64,000 bases of DNA from Streptomyces zagrosensis (GTDB lineage: Bacteria; Actinomycetota; Actinomycetes; Streptomycetales; Streptomycetaceae): contig NZ_JACHJL010000002.1 in assembly GCF_014203645.1 (NCBI RefSeq), positions 186,001 through 250,000 of the forward strand, given 5' to 3'. Positions 44,161-51,774 of this stretch are shown piece by piece. The notes under the pieces were generated by a model. The model worked only from the letters and a program-made list of their open reading frames with translations, did not search any database and was not told the origin of the DNA. A program made the translations under genes and the position numbers. Each line of letters starts with the position of its first letter. Position 1 is the stretch's first letter.

Positions 44161-45489
44161 TCAGAACGTGTTCAACAGCCGGTCATATACGCCGAAGGCC
44201 CCGATGGCCGCGGGTATCAGCACGACGACACCCACCGACTCGACCAGGTTCGCCAGTCGCCGCAGCCGTACTCGCACATGGTCCGGCGGACGCACCGCGA
44301 GGACCACAAGCGGCACCACGGCCGCACCGGCCAACGCGATCAGCGGATACGTCGTACCGCGGTCGGACCACAGCACCACCAGCCGCACCGCCAACACCAC
44401 AGCGGCCCCCTGAAGCGCCACCACCTCCAGGCCGAGCGGAAAGGCCCGCGCTCGGGACAGCAGCACAACAGCCAGCAGCACCACCACCGTCACGGTCCAC
44501 GCGTCGGCTCGCTCCAACGCCAACCAGCCACCCACGGCCGCGGAACCGGCCGCGGTCACGGTCGCAAGCACAAGCCCGCGGTGCGTGGCGGACAGCGCCA
44601 CATCCACCCCGTGCCGGCTCACCGAAGCACCACCGGAGCGCTGATCATCAAGCCGAGTCAACCCCGCACTCATCAGCGCGAGCCGTGGCAGAAAACCCAG
44701 CGCCAGCACGGAGACCGTCCCCACAGCGACGCCCACCCGATAGCCGTCCGTCAGCATCCAGCCCAGTTCCCAGCCGCCCGTGGCCAAAGCGACGGCCCCC
44801 GCCCCCACCAACCCGCCCCGCCCGGCCGGCGTGCACAGACCAAGAAGCGCGAGCGTGCCGGTCACCGCGAGGCCAACTGCCGCGAGCCGCGTCTCGGCGA
44901 CGCCGGACGCGGCAGTAACAGTCCAGGCTCCGAACACACCGAGCACCCCGCCAAGGAGGATGAGGACCGTGCCGAGCATGTGGTTGGCCCAACGCGCCAC
45001 CGGCGCCCCCATGGCAGCGGCCACCAGCGCTGTGACCACGATCGGGACGCCTGTCCTGTCGGCCCCGAGCCAGTCCCGCGCGTACCCGGCGGCGACCAGG
45101 GCAAGCACGAGGTGCGCTGCACCCGCCGTCCACACCCGGGCCCGCTCGTTCCAGCGCCAACCCCGCACATCGAGGTCCTCAGCAGCCTCATCCGTCACGT
45201 CGTGCACCACGGGCGCTGCCGGCGTCTCCTGCTCCCGTACGAGCCGAATCACCGCGCCATCAGGCACGTTCAGGGATTCCAGCGTGTCGTCCTGGGCCAG
45301 CACCGCCCCGTTGGCCAGCACGAGCCGGCGCAGCATCGGCTTGTGTGTGGGCCGGCTGCCCATCATCTCCAGGATGTCGGGCAGCAGTTCACCCACCGGC
45401 TCGTCGGCGGGCAGCAACATGTCAATCCGCCGACGCTCCCCCACCAACGTCACCCGGCTCAACCCCGCACGCCGCTGCGCCGAACTCAC
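44161..45489 (-). CDS. eccD: EccD: type VII secretion membrane channel protein
   Basis: About 442 residues: an N-terminal ubiquitin-like domain (R-V-T-L-V-G-E-R-R-R-I-D-M-L-L-P, then D-G-A-V-I-R-L-V) and eleven or so membrane helices from about residue 120 on. This is the multispan subunit of the ESX channel. I place the start at GTG 45489, which overlaps the stop of the upstream gene as GTGA, as elsewhere in this operon; an ATG/GTG at 45522 in frame would overlap the upstream gene by 37 bases. Confidence 0.92.
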   Translation of the reverse strand: MSSAQRRAGLSRVTLVGERRRIDMLLPADEPVGELLPDILEMMGSRPTHKPMLRRLVLANGAVLAQDDTLESLNVPDGAVIRLVREQETPAAPVVHDVTDEAAEDLDVRGWRWNERARVWTAGAAHLVLALVAAGYARDWLGADRTGVPIVVTALVAAAMGAPVARWANHMLGTVLILLGGVLGVFGAWTVTAASGVAETRLAAVGLAVTGTLALLGLCTPAGRGGLVGAGAVALATGGWELGWMLTDGYRVGVAVGTVSVLALGFLPRLALMSAGLTRLDDQRSGGASVSRHGVDVALSATHRGLVLATVTAAGSAAVGGWLALERADAWTVTVVVLLAVVLLSRARAFPLGLEVVALQGAAVVLAVRLVVLWSDRGTTYPLIALAGAAVVPLVVLAVRPPDHVRVRLRRLANLVESVGVVVLIPAAIGAFGVYDRLLNTF

Positions 45490-45803
45490 CACGAGGCGCC
45501 CACCCGCCCCACCGGCGTCCACAGCTCAACACCCCGCGGCTCACCGTCCCGCACCACCACAGCCGACCGATACGCGTCCCGCTGGTCCTGCTTCTCCTTG
45601 TCGGCGAACTTCTCCGAAATGAAGGACCACCCGACGCACCCGGCACACACGACAGCAGCCAAGGCGATTCCCCCGAATAACTTGCCCACGTTCTCGTCAA
45701 GGGTCCGACGCGAGCGCTGCGCGCCGAACAACGAAGCGTCCCGCAACCGCCGCCGTCGCACGGCAACCGACTCCAGCAACTGACTGTCGTAGTCCCGCGC
45801 CAA
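45486..45803 (-). CDS. Small single-pass membrane protein at the head of the T7SS machinery genes
   Basis: A 105-residue protein: about 40 charged residues (R-R-R-R-L-R-D-A-S-L-F), one membrane helix at about 42-62 (F-G-G-I-A-L-A-A-V-V-C-A-G-C-V-G-W), then a charged extracytoplasmic tail. Not a full EccB (which is about 500 residues) and too short for EccE. It precedes eccD with a GTGA coupling, so it likely belongs to the secretion complex. I do not recognise the family. Confidence 0.75.
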   Translation of the reverse strand: MARDYDSQLLESVAVRRRRLRDASLFGAQRSRRTLDENVGKLFGGIALAAVVCAGCVGWSFISEKFADKEKQDQRDAYRSAVVVRDGEPRGVELWTPVGRVGASW

Positions 45804-46313
45804 GGCGCCCCTCCCTCACGCTCCGTGTTGCGATGCCCACACTTTACGGGGTGGGACTGACAGCGGGGCGGAGAAGGAGCCCTCGCACGAAGACACGCCA
45901 CGATCTCGTACGAGGATCGCCACCGCTTTGTGTTGGTTGGGCACTAGCGACGAGGCAACACACCACCGTGATCGGCCTGTTGAGGCCGAGGCAGAACGGC
46001 CGGCACCAGCCCCCGAGGCAGCCAGGGCACCCCACCTCATGCCTACTTGCGCCCCCGCCCTCGTCCTCGCCGTCGAAGCAACCGGGCACTTGGAGCGCGG
46101 CAACCAAGCGACAGCGCAGGTCAAGTCACCGTTCGCCGCCGGGCTTTCGGGCGCGACACCACCATGAGCACGCCCGATGCGAGCGCTCCGGGGCTGGGCA
46201 CGGGCCCGTGGCCACCCAGTCGCAAAACCTAGGCGGTGTGGTACTCGGCGGCAGGCGGTCGATCGCTTGCCGCGTTCACTCGCGACCGTAGACAAGCGAC
46301 CGAGCGCTGTCGC
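45804..46313. other. 510 bases without a convincing gene
   Basis: Separates the T7SS machinery genes from the immunity genes upstream on the same strand, so it probably holds the machinery promoter. Open frames on both strands lack ribosome sites and family character. Confidence 0.45.
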
Positions 46314-47180
46314 TCACGTCTCGAACTCGCCAACCCAACTACGCACCAAGACATGCCGGGGGAGGTAGTCCGACTCGACGTCGATGGGAATACCGGCGTC
46401 GTAGGCCAGACACGCGACAGCCAGTGGTCCCAGCGCGACGGCACTGGCCGTGGTCTCGGCGCGCTCCTCGTCAGCCGCCCAGTAGTCCTTGTGCAGTTGC
46501 AGAGCCTGCACCAGTGCCTCGTTGAAGGCCGCGACGTCGCGCTCGACGAAACGGAAGAACATGTTGAGAGGCGGATAGAGGATTTTCAGCACCAGTTCAC
46601 GGCCCGCGATCCCCGCCTCGTCCGGATCGGTGCCGTTGACCGCATGTACCAGCCTTTCCCCGAGCCCAGGCCCTTCCGCCCAGTAAGTCTGTAGGGAATC
46701 CACCCAGTGGTAGATGTATTCGTCATACACTGCCCCCGACTCGCGAAGCAGCGAGATGGAAACCCGGCTAAGCTCGGTCATGCGAGCCTGGTCGCGACAC
46801 GTGATAGCCAGCCAGAAGGCGGTCAGCCAGTTTCCCGCGTCAGTGAAGTGCTGCGGCCCCGTCGCTGGGATGGACCGAACCTTTCCGCCGATGCGACACG
46901 AAACCGTGGTACCAGCAGGAGCGGTCGCAGCGGCGAACAACGCGGAACCAGTCTGCATTGCCGTCAGCCATGCCTCCCAGGTCTCCACCTTTGACACTGC
47001 GGGGTCGGACAGACAGTGCAGTTCGGCCGTACTCACGGTGTCCGCGAAGGTCAGCCCGAACACCTGCGGCGCACTTTCCAGGCGACTTATTCCCTCCTCG
47101 GTGTCTTCGTCTGCCTTGCCGCTGAAGGCTGAGTCGCCGTCAACGGGCAAGGAATCGTCCCGAGTGATCCGCGTAGGCAT
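46314..47180 (-). CDS. Imm49-type immunity protein
   Basis: A 288-residue helical protein resembling the immunity 49 family, whose members protect against secreted polymorphic toxins. The characteristic stretch is A-I-T-C-R-D-Q-A-R-M-T-E-L-S-R-V followed by Y-D-E-Y-I-Y-H-W-V-D-S-L-Q and, near the end, G-P-L-A-V-A-C-L-A-Y-D-A-G-I-P-I. ATG at 47180 follows AGGAGATC. Lower G+C than the T7SS genes suggests transfer. The matching toxin is not evident nearby, so it may be an orphan guard. Confidence 0.8.
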   Translation of the reverse strand: MPTRITRDDSLPVDGDSAFSGKADEDTEEGISRLESAPQVFGLTFADTVSTAELHCLSDPAVSKVETWEAWLTAMQTGSALFAAATAPAGTTVSCRIGGKVRSIPATGPQHFTDAGNWLTAFWLAITCRDQARMTELSRVSISLLRESGAVYDEYIYHWVDSLQTYWAEGPGLGERLVHAVNGTDPDEAGIAGRELVLKILYPPLNMFFRFVERDVAAFNEALVQALQLHKDYWAADEERAETTASAVALGPLAVACLAYDAGIPIDVESDYLPRHVLVRSWVGEFET

Positions 47181-47348
47181 CTGTGATCTCCTAGCTAATA
47201 ACGAGCTAGCTCGTCGCGTAGGGAGTTCCGTTTGAAGCGAAAGAGCAAATCTGATTTTACGACGCTAACCAGAAATCAGTCTCGGGTTATTCGAGGTCAG
47301 CGCGACGATAGGCGGGGAGGGCTTTCTCCGCCCAGCGGGCAAGCCGTC

Positions 47349-47912
47349 CTAGTCCGCCATCGCGTCGAGGTCGTCCAACACCCCATCGTCGAGCTCGACG
47401 ATAGGGCTTGCCAAAGCATTTTCCTGCCACGAACGCAAGGACACACACAGAAACCCAAAGTCCGCCACGCCGTTCTCGACATTGAAGCCACCACCTCGCT
47501 CGAAGAGCATGAGCATAGGCTCGAAAGGGTCAGGCAACAGGCTTGAGCCGGCGGGTTTCCTCGCGCGCAATCCTGCCCAGCGCAGGGACGCACGGCACAG
47601 TGCCTGTGCTCGAATTTGTGCCCCGCGTTCGGCAAGTTGCTCAACCACCCGCTCGATAACGCGCTCTTCTTCTACTACGGCGTAAGGCGACACCTCACGT
47701 GCCAGATCAGCGAAAGGCCCGTCGGCGAATTCACCTAGCTTCTCCGACCACAACGCCATCCGCCGCAGGTACTCCCGCATCAGGCGCGACCGGGACGGCG
47801 CGTGCCGCAGGTCAGCATCCATAGCCCGCCAGTCAACAGCCAACAAGCGCGCGACGACCTGCTCGAACGGCTCGCCCCGAACGACTTGCCCTGACGCGCT
47901 CTCAGCCTTCAC
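47349..47912 (-). CDS. Immunity-like protein of the toxin locus, unknown family
   Basis: A 187-residue protein, mostly helical and acidic, with L-M-R-E-Y-L-R-R-M-A-L-W-S-E-K-L-G-E-F near residue 45 and a C-terminal F-E-P-M-L-M-L-F-E-R-G-G-G-F-x-x-E-N-G-V. That last pattern is seen in small proteins following bacterial toxins. GTG at 47912 overlaps the YwqK-like stop by 11 bases, so it is co-translated. A fragment of this gene is duplicated about 900 bases upstream (48600-48705). The toxin it neutralises is not known. Confidence 0.6.
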   Translation of the reverse strand: MKAESASGQVVRGEPFEQVVARLLAVDWRAMDADLRHAPSRSRLMREYLRRMALWSEKLGEFADGPFADLAREVSPYAVVEEERVIERVVEQLAERGAQIRAQALCRASLRWAGLRARKPAGSSLLPDPFEPMLMLFERGGGFNVENGVADFGFLCVSLRSWQENALASPIVELDDGVLDDLDAMAD

Positions 47913-48267
47913 TGGCCACCCAGGAGCTTGTCACACGCCCCTCTTCGTCCCAGTGGTACTCGGCTACTAGCTTGCCGCTCTCCGACGTGAAAATTTGTCG
48001 ATGCGCGAGTTGCCCGTTAGGGTGCCACTCCTTTTGCTCGCCGGACGGACGGCCATACCGACACATCTCTTCTCCTTTCAACGTTCCGTTCGAGTACCAC
48101 GCGCGTCGCAGACCGTGCAACCGACCGTCCACGTACTGGTCAAGGTGAATCACAATGTTCTCCCGGTACTCGACCACCTCTCCGCTGTACGGGGCACCGT
48201 GGTAGAACAAGCGCCCCTCGACGTCCATATCCACGTCGTCGTCGTCAATATCAATACGGTTGCTCAT
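47902..48267 (-). CDS. YwqK-like antitoxin (MORN-repeat) protein
   Basis: A 121-residue beta-rich protein with three MORN-like repeats: L-H-G-L-R-R-A-W-Y-S-N-G-T-L-K-G-E, then G-E-Q-K-E-W-H-P-N-G-Q-L-A, then E-Y-H-W-D-E-E-G-R-V. YwqK in Bacillus is the antitoxin of the YwqJ deaminase toxin. Here a YwqJ-type deaminase fragment ends two bases upstream, so this is the immunity half of that pair. ATG at 48267 chosen by that spacing; a start at 48285 would overlap the deaminase. Confidence 0.8.
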   Translation of the reverse strand: MSNRIDIDDDDVDMDVEGRLFYHGAPYSGEVVEYRENIVIHLDQYVDGRLHGLRRAWYSNGTLKGEEMCRYGRPSGEQKEWHPNGQLAHRQIFTSESGKLVAEYHWDEEGRVTSSWVASEG

Positions 48268-48269
48268 AT

Positions 48270-48635
48270 CTATCCCGGAATCCAATTCTCACCCGTCGGC
48301 GGAGAGCCAGTGAAGCGACCGTTACTGCTAGGCACCTCGCGCAACATGACGCAACAGTTGGCACAGAAAGGTGCGGGTTTGCCCGGAAGGCCTGTCTTCT
48401 GATCGCGAATGAAGACGAACTCGACTGATGCCCGAAAGTCGCGGAGCGCCTCGGGGCCGTCAGGTAACCCTCGTTCTCGACGAGCCCATAACAGGTCATT
48501 GACAGCTTTGACTTCTGCGTGGTTTAGCACTTCCGCTGGACCGGTCAGGTGGATGAAACCTCCCTTTTGCTCGCCGGAAGGGCGTCCCCACGACGCGTGG
48601 CGACACCTCGTGCGCCAGGTCAGTGAATGGCCCAT
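48270..48635 (-). pseudogene. Truncated YwqJ-type deaminase toxin domain, 5' part replaced
   Basis: About 95 codons of a YwqJ-related nucleic-acid deaminase toxin: L-N-H-A-E-V-K-A-V-N-D-L-L-W-A-R (the zinc-binding H-A-E) and P-F-C-A-N-C-C-V-M-L (the C-x-x-C pair). These are the catalytic motifs of the family. The N-terminal secretion domain is missing. Upstream in the same frame the sequence R-P-S-G-E-Q-K-G-G-F is copied from the YwqK-like gene, so the 5' end is a recombination joint. No start with a ribosome site; probably silent, or a stored cassette. Confidence 0.75.
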
Positions 48636-48705
48636 CGGAGAGGCCGCCCAACTTCTCCGACCACAACGCCATCCGCCGCAGATACTCCCGCATCAGGCGC
48701 GAAGG
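48600..48705 (-). repeat. Duplicated fragment of the 47349-47912 gene
   Basis: About 105 bases here closely match 47687-47790 (minus-strand reading L-M-R-E-Y-L-R-R-M-A-L-W-S-E-K-L-G, then D-G-P-F-x-D-L-A-x-E-V-S-P). The copy is preceded at 48563-48597 by a piece resembling 48028-48062 in the YwqK-like gene. Two segments from the same immunity array were thus copied and joined here. Confidence 0.8.
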
Positions 48706-48846
48706 GAGGGCGTTTCACGTAGAGCAGCACCCTCGTCCCTCCAGTCAATGTTCAGCAGCGATCCGTGACCTGCTTAATCGGCTCTTCACTCAAAGTCCAC
48801 AACCTGGAAGTCGGATTCCTATTTGCAACCGATTACCTCCGATACT

Positions 48847-49725
48847 CTACGACGATTCCTGGTCGCCTCTCCAGGGCAGAGACCTGGGTCGCCGACGCCA
48901 GTACCATGCTCCTTCATGTACCTCTGCTGCCGAAACCACCGAAGCCTCCAACAACGCCTTACCACCGTCATCGACAGTTAGTTCGTCATACTTGGCATCG
49001 AGCGCGATCAAGGCCTGAGATGCTGCCTCTTCGAAGCCGCCACCGAGTTCCCGCGCCAAGAGAGTGGCTTCATCGCGCGCCCGAAGGTCGTCTATATACA
49101 TATCAGCCGCGTACCAACCAGATGGTGGCCAGTGGTGTGCTAGGCGATACGTCAAGCGCTCCCACAAAAGCAGCCGCTCCCAGAGCCTGACGACAGCCCC
49201 CGTTCCCTTCAGGGCAATCTGCGCAGAAAATGCGCCCTCCACTATCGGAGTAGGGATTACGTGTTCCCGAACTACGTCCGCAAGCATTGACACCTCCGCA
49301 GCGGGAAAAGCCGCAACGGGCCGCTCTACTTGCAGTACGACAAGTCCGCCACTATCCGTCTCAGGCTCCTGGATTCTGGCGTAGAGCAAATGTCCATCCG
49401 GGTCTGCCAATCGCCGCACACTGGGAATGGAACCCTCGTAAGGAAACAGCACCGGTACGTCCAAAATACGTGCCATCTCCACCGCCAGTTGACCTTCGCT
49501 GGGACGTACCCTCACAGCATCGGTGATGTAGACACTGAGCGACCATTGCAGGTCGCCCTCTTTCCCCTCATATTCACAAGAGACATGGGCCTCCCAATTG
49601 CGCGAATCGAACTCATCCACAGAGGAAACGTCCACATCTCCCGTGGCCGTGCCGAAAATACCGGCAAGCACAACCGAAAGGCGATCCAAGCTGTCTGACC
49701 CCACGAGAAGGAAATTGCATATCAC
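48847..49725 (-). CDS. Putative immunity protein of the toxin locus
   Basis: A 292-residue soluble protein I do not recognise. It opens I-C-N-F-L-L-V-G-S-D-S-L-D-R-L, has a beta-rich middle (W-E-A-H-V-S-C-E-Y-E-G) and a helical C-terminus with R-A-R-D-E-A-T-L-L-A-R-E-L. GTG at 49725 lies six bases after a perfect GGAGGTG. It lies within the run of genes behind the secreted toxin and has similarly lower G+C, hence the label. No signal or membrane segment. Confidence 0.6.
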   Translation of the reverse strand: MICNFLLVGSDSLDRLSVVLAGIFGTATGDVDVSSVDEFDSRNWEAHVSCEYEGKEGDLQWSLSVYITDAVRVRPSEGQLAVEMARILDVPVLFPYEGSIPSVRRLADPDGHLLYARIQEPETDSGGLVVLQVERPVAAFPAAEVSMLADVVREHVIPTPIVEGAFSAQIALKGTGAVVRLWERLLLWERLTYRLAHHWPPSGWYAADMYIDDLRARDEATLLARELGGGFEEAASQALIALDAKYDELTVDDGGKALLEASVVSAAEVHEGAWYWRRRPRSLPWRGDQESS

Positions 49726-50163
49726 TTTAGCACCTCCGATAGAAGGAGGCGTTTTCCACTGAATCCAAGTTGTTAGGGAACTTAGGGTCCATTGTGAACC
49801 TCGCTATGTCGCCCCGTACGGCCTGTCGGTAGTCGGGCTCGATCATCGATTTTTCTTGTCACCTCCCACTCCTCACGTCTTCGATGGTGTGGCGAGGGTT
49901 CGGCTCTCGAAGTGTCAAGCCTTTGGCCGGTCCCTAAACGCTCCGACCGACAGGCCAAGGAACTCGCTTTGGTTACCTACTACCCGGGTCAGCTTGTCCT
50001 TCTACAAGTCATTCCCGGAACCTTGTTCTGGATTATTTCCCTCCGACTCGGGCGTCTCTTTTCCGACGCCAATTGAGAAACACGCGATGAATCGGCTCCT
50101 GCGGACGCAGCACGCGCATTCCCCGCGCTGCGCAGCCAACCATTCCTCAAGCCGAGCGACCGG
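49726..50163. other. About 440 bases without an assigned gene
   Basis: Lies between two immunity-like genes. AT-richer than the surrounding genome. A minus-strand frame of about 50 codons follows the 50164 gene but has no start, so it could be a toxin remnant; I could not recognise it. Confidence 0.4.
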
Positions 50164-50808
50164 TCACAACTTGTCAGTAAGATCAGGCCCGAAACCGTCC
50201 TTATCGAGATCCGGCATAGCGATGCCATGACCTTCGGCGATCCCGAAATAAGTGGGCTCTCCGGGAAAAGCAGTGACACCGAGGACTGTGTCCAGCTCCT
50301 CCAATGCGGCGGCCAGGCGTGGCGCGTTGCGTTGGTACAGCTCGGGATGCGGACGCCCACGGAAGTCATTCTGCATCCACACGTCATGACAGACCGCAAG
50401 TTCAATAGCAAGCCCGGTAGGGTCGGGAGATGTAATGAGGCTGATGAGGTTAACTTCTGAGTGAGGCACCCCCTGTTCGTCTAGCCACTCACCAGAACCG
50501 AGAACAGTGATGTCACCGACCTCGGCTTCCGGCACACCGACCGGTTGCGCATCTCGAATTCGTTGAGTGAGCCTGCGATCCGACAGTGGCGTTCGCAGGC
50601 TGAGTTGCGACGCGAAACCCGTGCCGCCTCCCTCCTTCGCATACCAATCAAAACGTAATGCGCTCGCTTTATGGAGTCGTCTCCTTTCGAGCACCGAGGC
50701 GACCTCTGCCGCAACCAACAAGGCATTACCTAGCCCTGCCGGAGCATATTCTTCTAGCTCCCAGATCCATGCGCCGCAGCTTTCCGGTGCACGCTCCAGC
50801 AGGGGCAT
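50164..50808 (-). CDS. Immunity-like protein, paralogue of the 51121 gene
   Basis: A 214-residue protein. Its C-terminal 90 residues align with the gene at 51121: D-V-W-x-x-x-D-F-R-G-R (D-x-W and D-x-R-G-R shared), Y-Q-R-N-A-P-R-L-A-A-A-L, then P-T-Y-F-G-I and a final D-x-D. The N-terminal half differs. ATG at 50808 follows AAGGAGATGG. Two related genes behind one toxin is common where immunity genes are collected against rival variants. Function inferred from position. Confidence 0.6.
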   Translation of the reverse strand: MPLLERAPESCGAWIWELEEYAPAGLGNALLVAAEVASVLERRRLHKASALRFDWYAKEGGGTGFASQLSLRTPLSDRRLTQRIRDAQPVGVPEAEVGDITVLGSGEWLDEQGVPHSEVNLISLITSPDPTGLAIELAVCHDVWMQNDFRGRPHPELYQRNAPRLAAALEELDTVLGVTAFPGEPTYFGIAEGHGIAMPDLDKDGFGPDLTDKL

Positions 50809-51120
50809 TCCATCTCCTTAAGGACACAGCTCTCCGCGTGCCGACACGGCGATAAGCCCCTCCGCCAAGCACAGATGGAATACGGCTTGTGTCTTCTTGC
50901 GCAGTGTTACACCTCCGACATACGCCTTGCCGTGAACTCGCGCGCGCTGTGTGCATTGAGGACGGCAATAGTTCAAGAGCCTGTTGCAGGGCATGACCCG
51001 ACACTCTCCGCGGTACGACATGACGCCGTGGTGTCAGCAGGAGTGGCCTGCGGCAGCGAAATGACTTGGCCATTCGAAAATGCCCGTCGATGACAATCTT
51101 GTCACCGACAAGAGATATCA
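50809..51120. other. About 310 bases between paralogous immunity genes
   Basis: A possible 67-codon minus-strand frame at 50818-51021 (M-S-Y-R-G-E-C, later C-R-P-Q-C and H-L-C) has cysteines suggesting a remnant, but no family or good start is seen. Otherwise empty. Confidence 0.4.
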
Positions 51121-51774
51121 TCATTCCTCGATAAAATGGCCTTCCTGCCACATATCACTCACCGTCCCATCTGCTTCCAGATGAACATCAGCACCGGTAG
51201 CGGTGGGAATGGCGTAATACGTAGGACCGTCAGGGTCAGTCTCGTCACCCATTTCTAGAGCAACACTGTTCAGAACGTCCGTCAATCTCTGGTGGTTCAG
51301 CGCATAGATGTCGTCCTGCTTTCGACCTCGCAGGTCATGTGACAACCACGCATCTGAGTACGTTTGCAAGTAAACGGCCACATATCCCGAGGCCACAATG
51401 GCCCCGAGATAGAACATCTGATCATCCAGTTTCGCACCCATGGGCGTCATACGGTAGCCCGCGCAGTACATAGAAGTATCAATCATTCCCACCATTCCGG
51501 GCCGCAATCGCCCGCGCACCTCCTCAGTTATACGATGCCGCTGCGCATCCAGATCGCCAGCTAGGTCAATGGGAAAGTGTTCGTCGAAAAGAGAGGAATT
51601 ACTCGAACCACGCTCCATTACAGAGAAGTTGAGGCGTGACTCACCCACCGCCATTTTCTTTTCGCGTAGCGAGCCGAGCAAAAACATTTGTGCCCGAGCG
51701 CAGGCGTCAATCGGATCAGCGGGCTCTTCTTCTCGGGCCCACCCCCATCGAGCGATGGGTTTCGAAGTGATCAC
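51121..51774 (-). CDS. Likely cognate immunity protein of the secreted toxin
   Basis: A 217-residue protein. GTG at 51774 shares a base with the toxin stop (TAGTG), the tightest possible coupling and the usual arrangement for an immunity gene. The C-terminal part has S-D-A-W-L-S-H-D-L-R-G-R-K, N-H-Q-R-L-T-D-V-L and P-T-Y-Y-A-I-P, shared with the next gene. It has no membrane segment, so it acts in the cytosol, which suits a nuclease toxin. Family not recognised. Confidence 0.7.
   Translation of the reverse strand: MITSKPIARWGWAREEEPADPIDACARAQMFLLGSLREKKMAVGESRLNFSVMERGSSNSSLFDEHFPIDLAGDLDAQRHRITEEVRGRLRPGMVGMIDTSMYCAGYRMTPMGAKLDDQMFYLGAIVASGYVAVYLQTYSDAWLSHDLRGRKQDDIYALNHQRLTDVLNSVALEMGDETDPDGPTYYAIPTATGADVHLEADGTVSDMWQEGHFIEE

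Noticed and set aside
44122..45783. A 553-codon plus-strand frame opposite eccD
   Set aside because: His/Arg/Pro-rich shadow of a membrane protein gene; no start site or domain.
45486..45803. EccB or EccE
   Set aside because: Only 105 residues with one helix; both known families are several times longer.
49856..50230. A 124-codon plus-strand gene among immunity genes
   Set aside because: Opposite direction to all neighbours, no ribosome site or domain, overlaps the end of the 50164 gene.
50818..51021. A 67-codon cysteine-containing minus-strand gene
   Set aside because: No recognised family and weak start; noted only as possible remnant.
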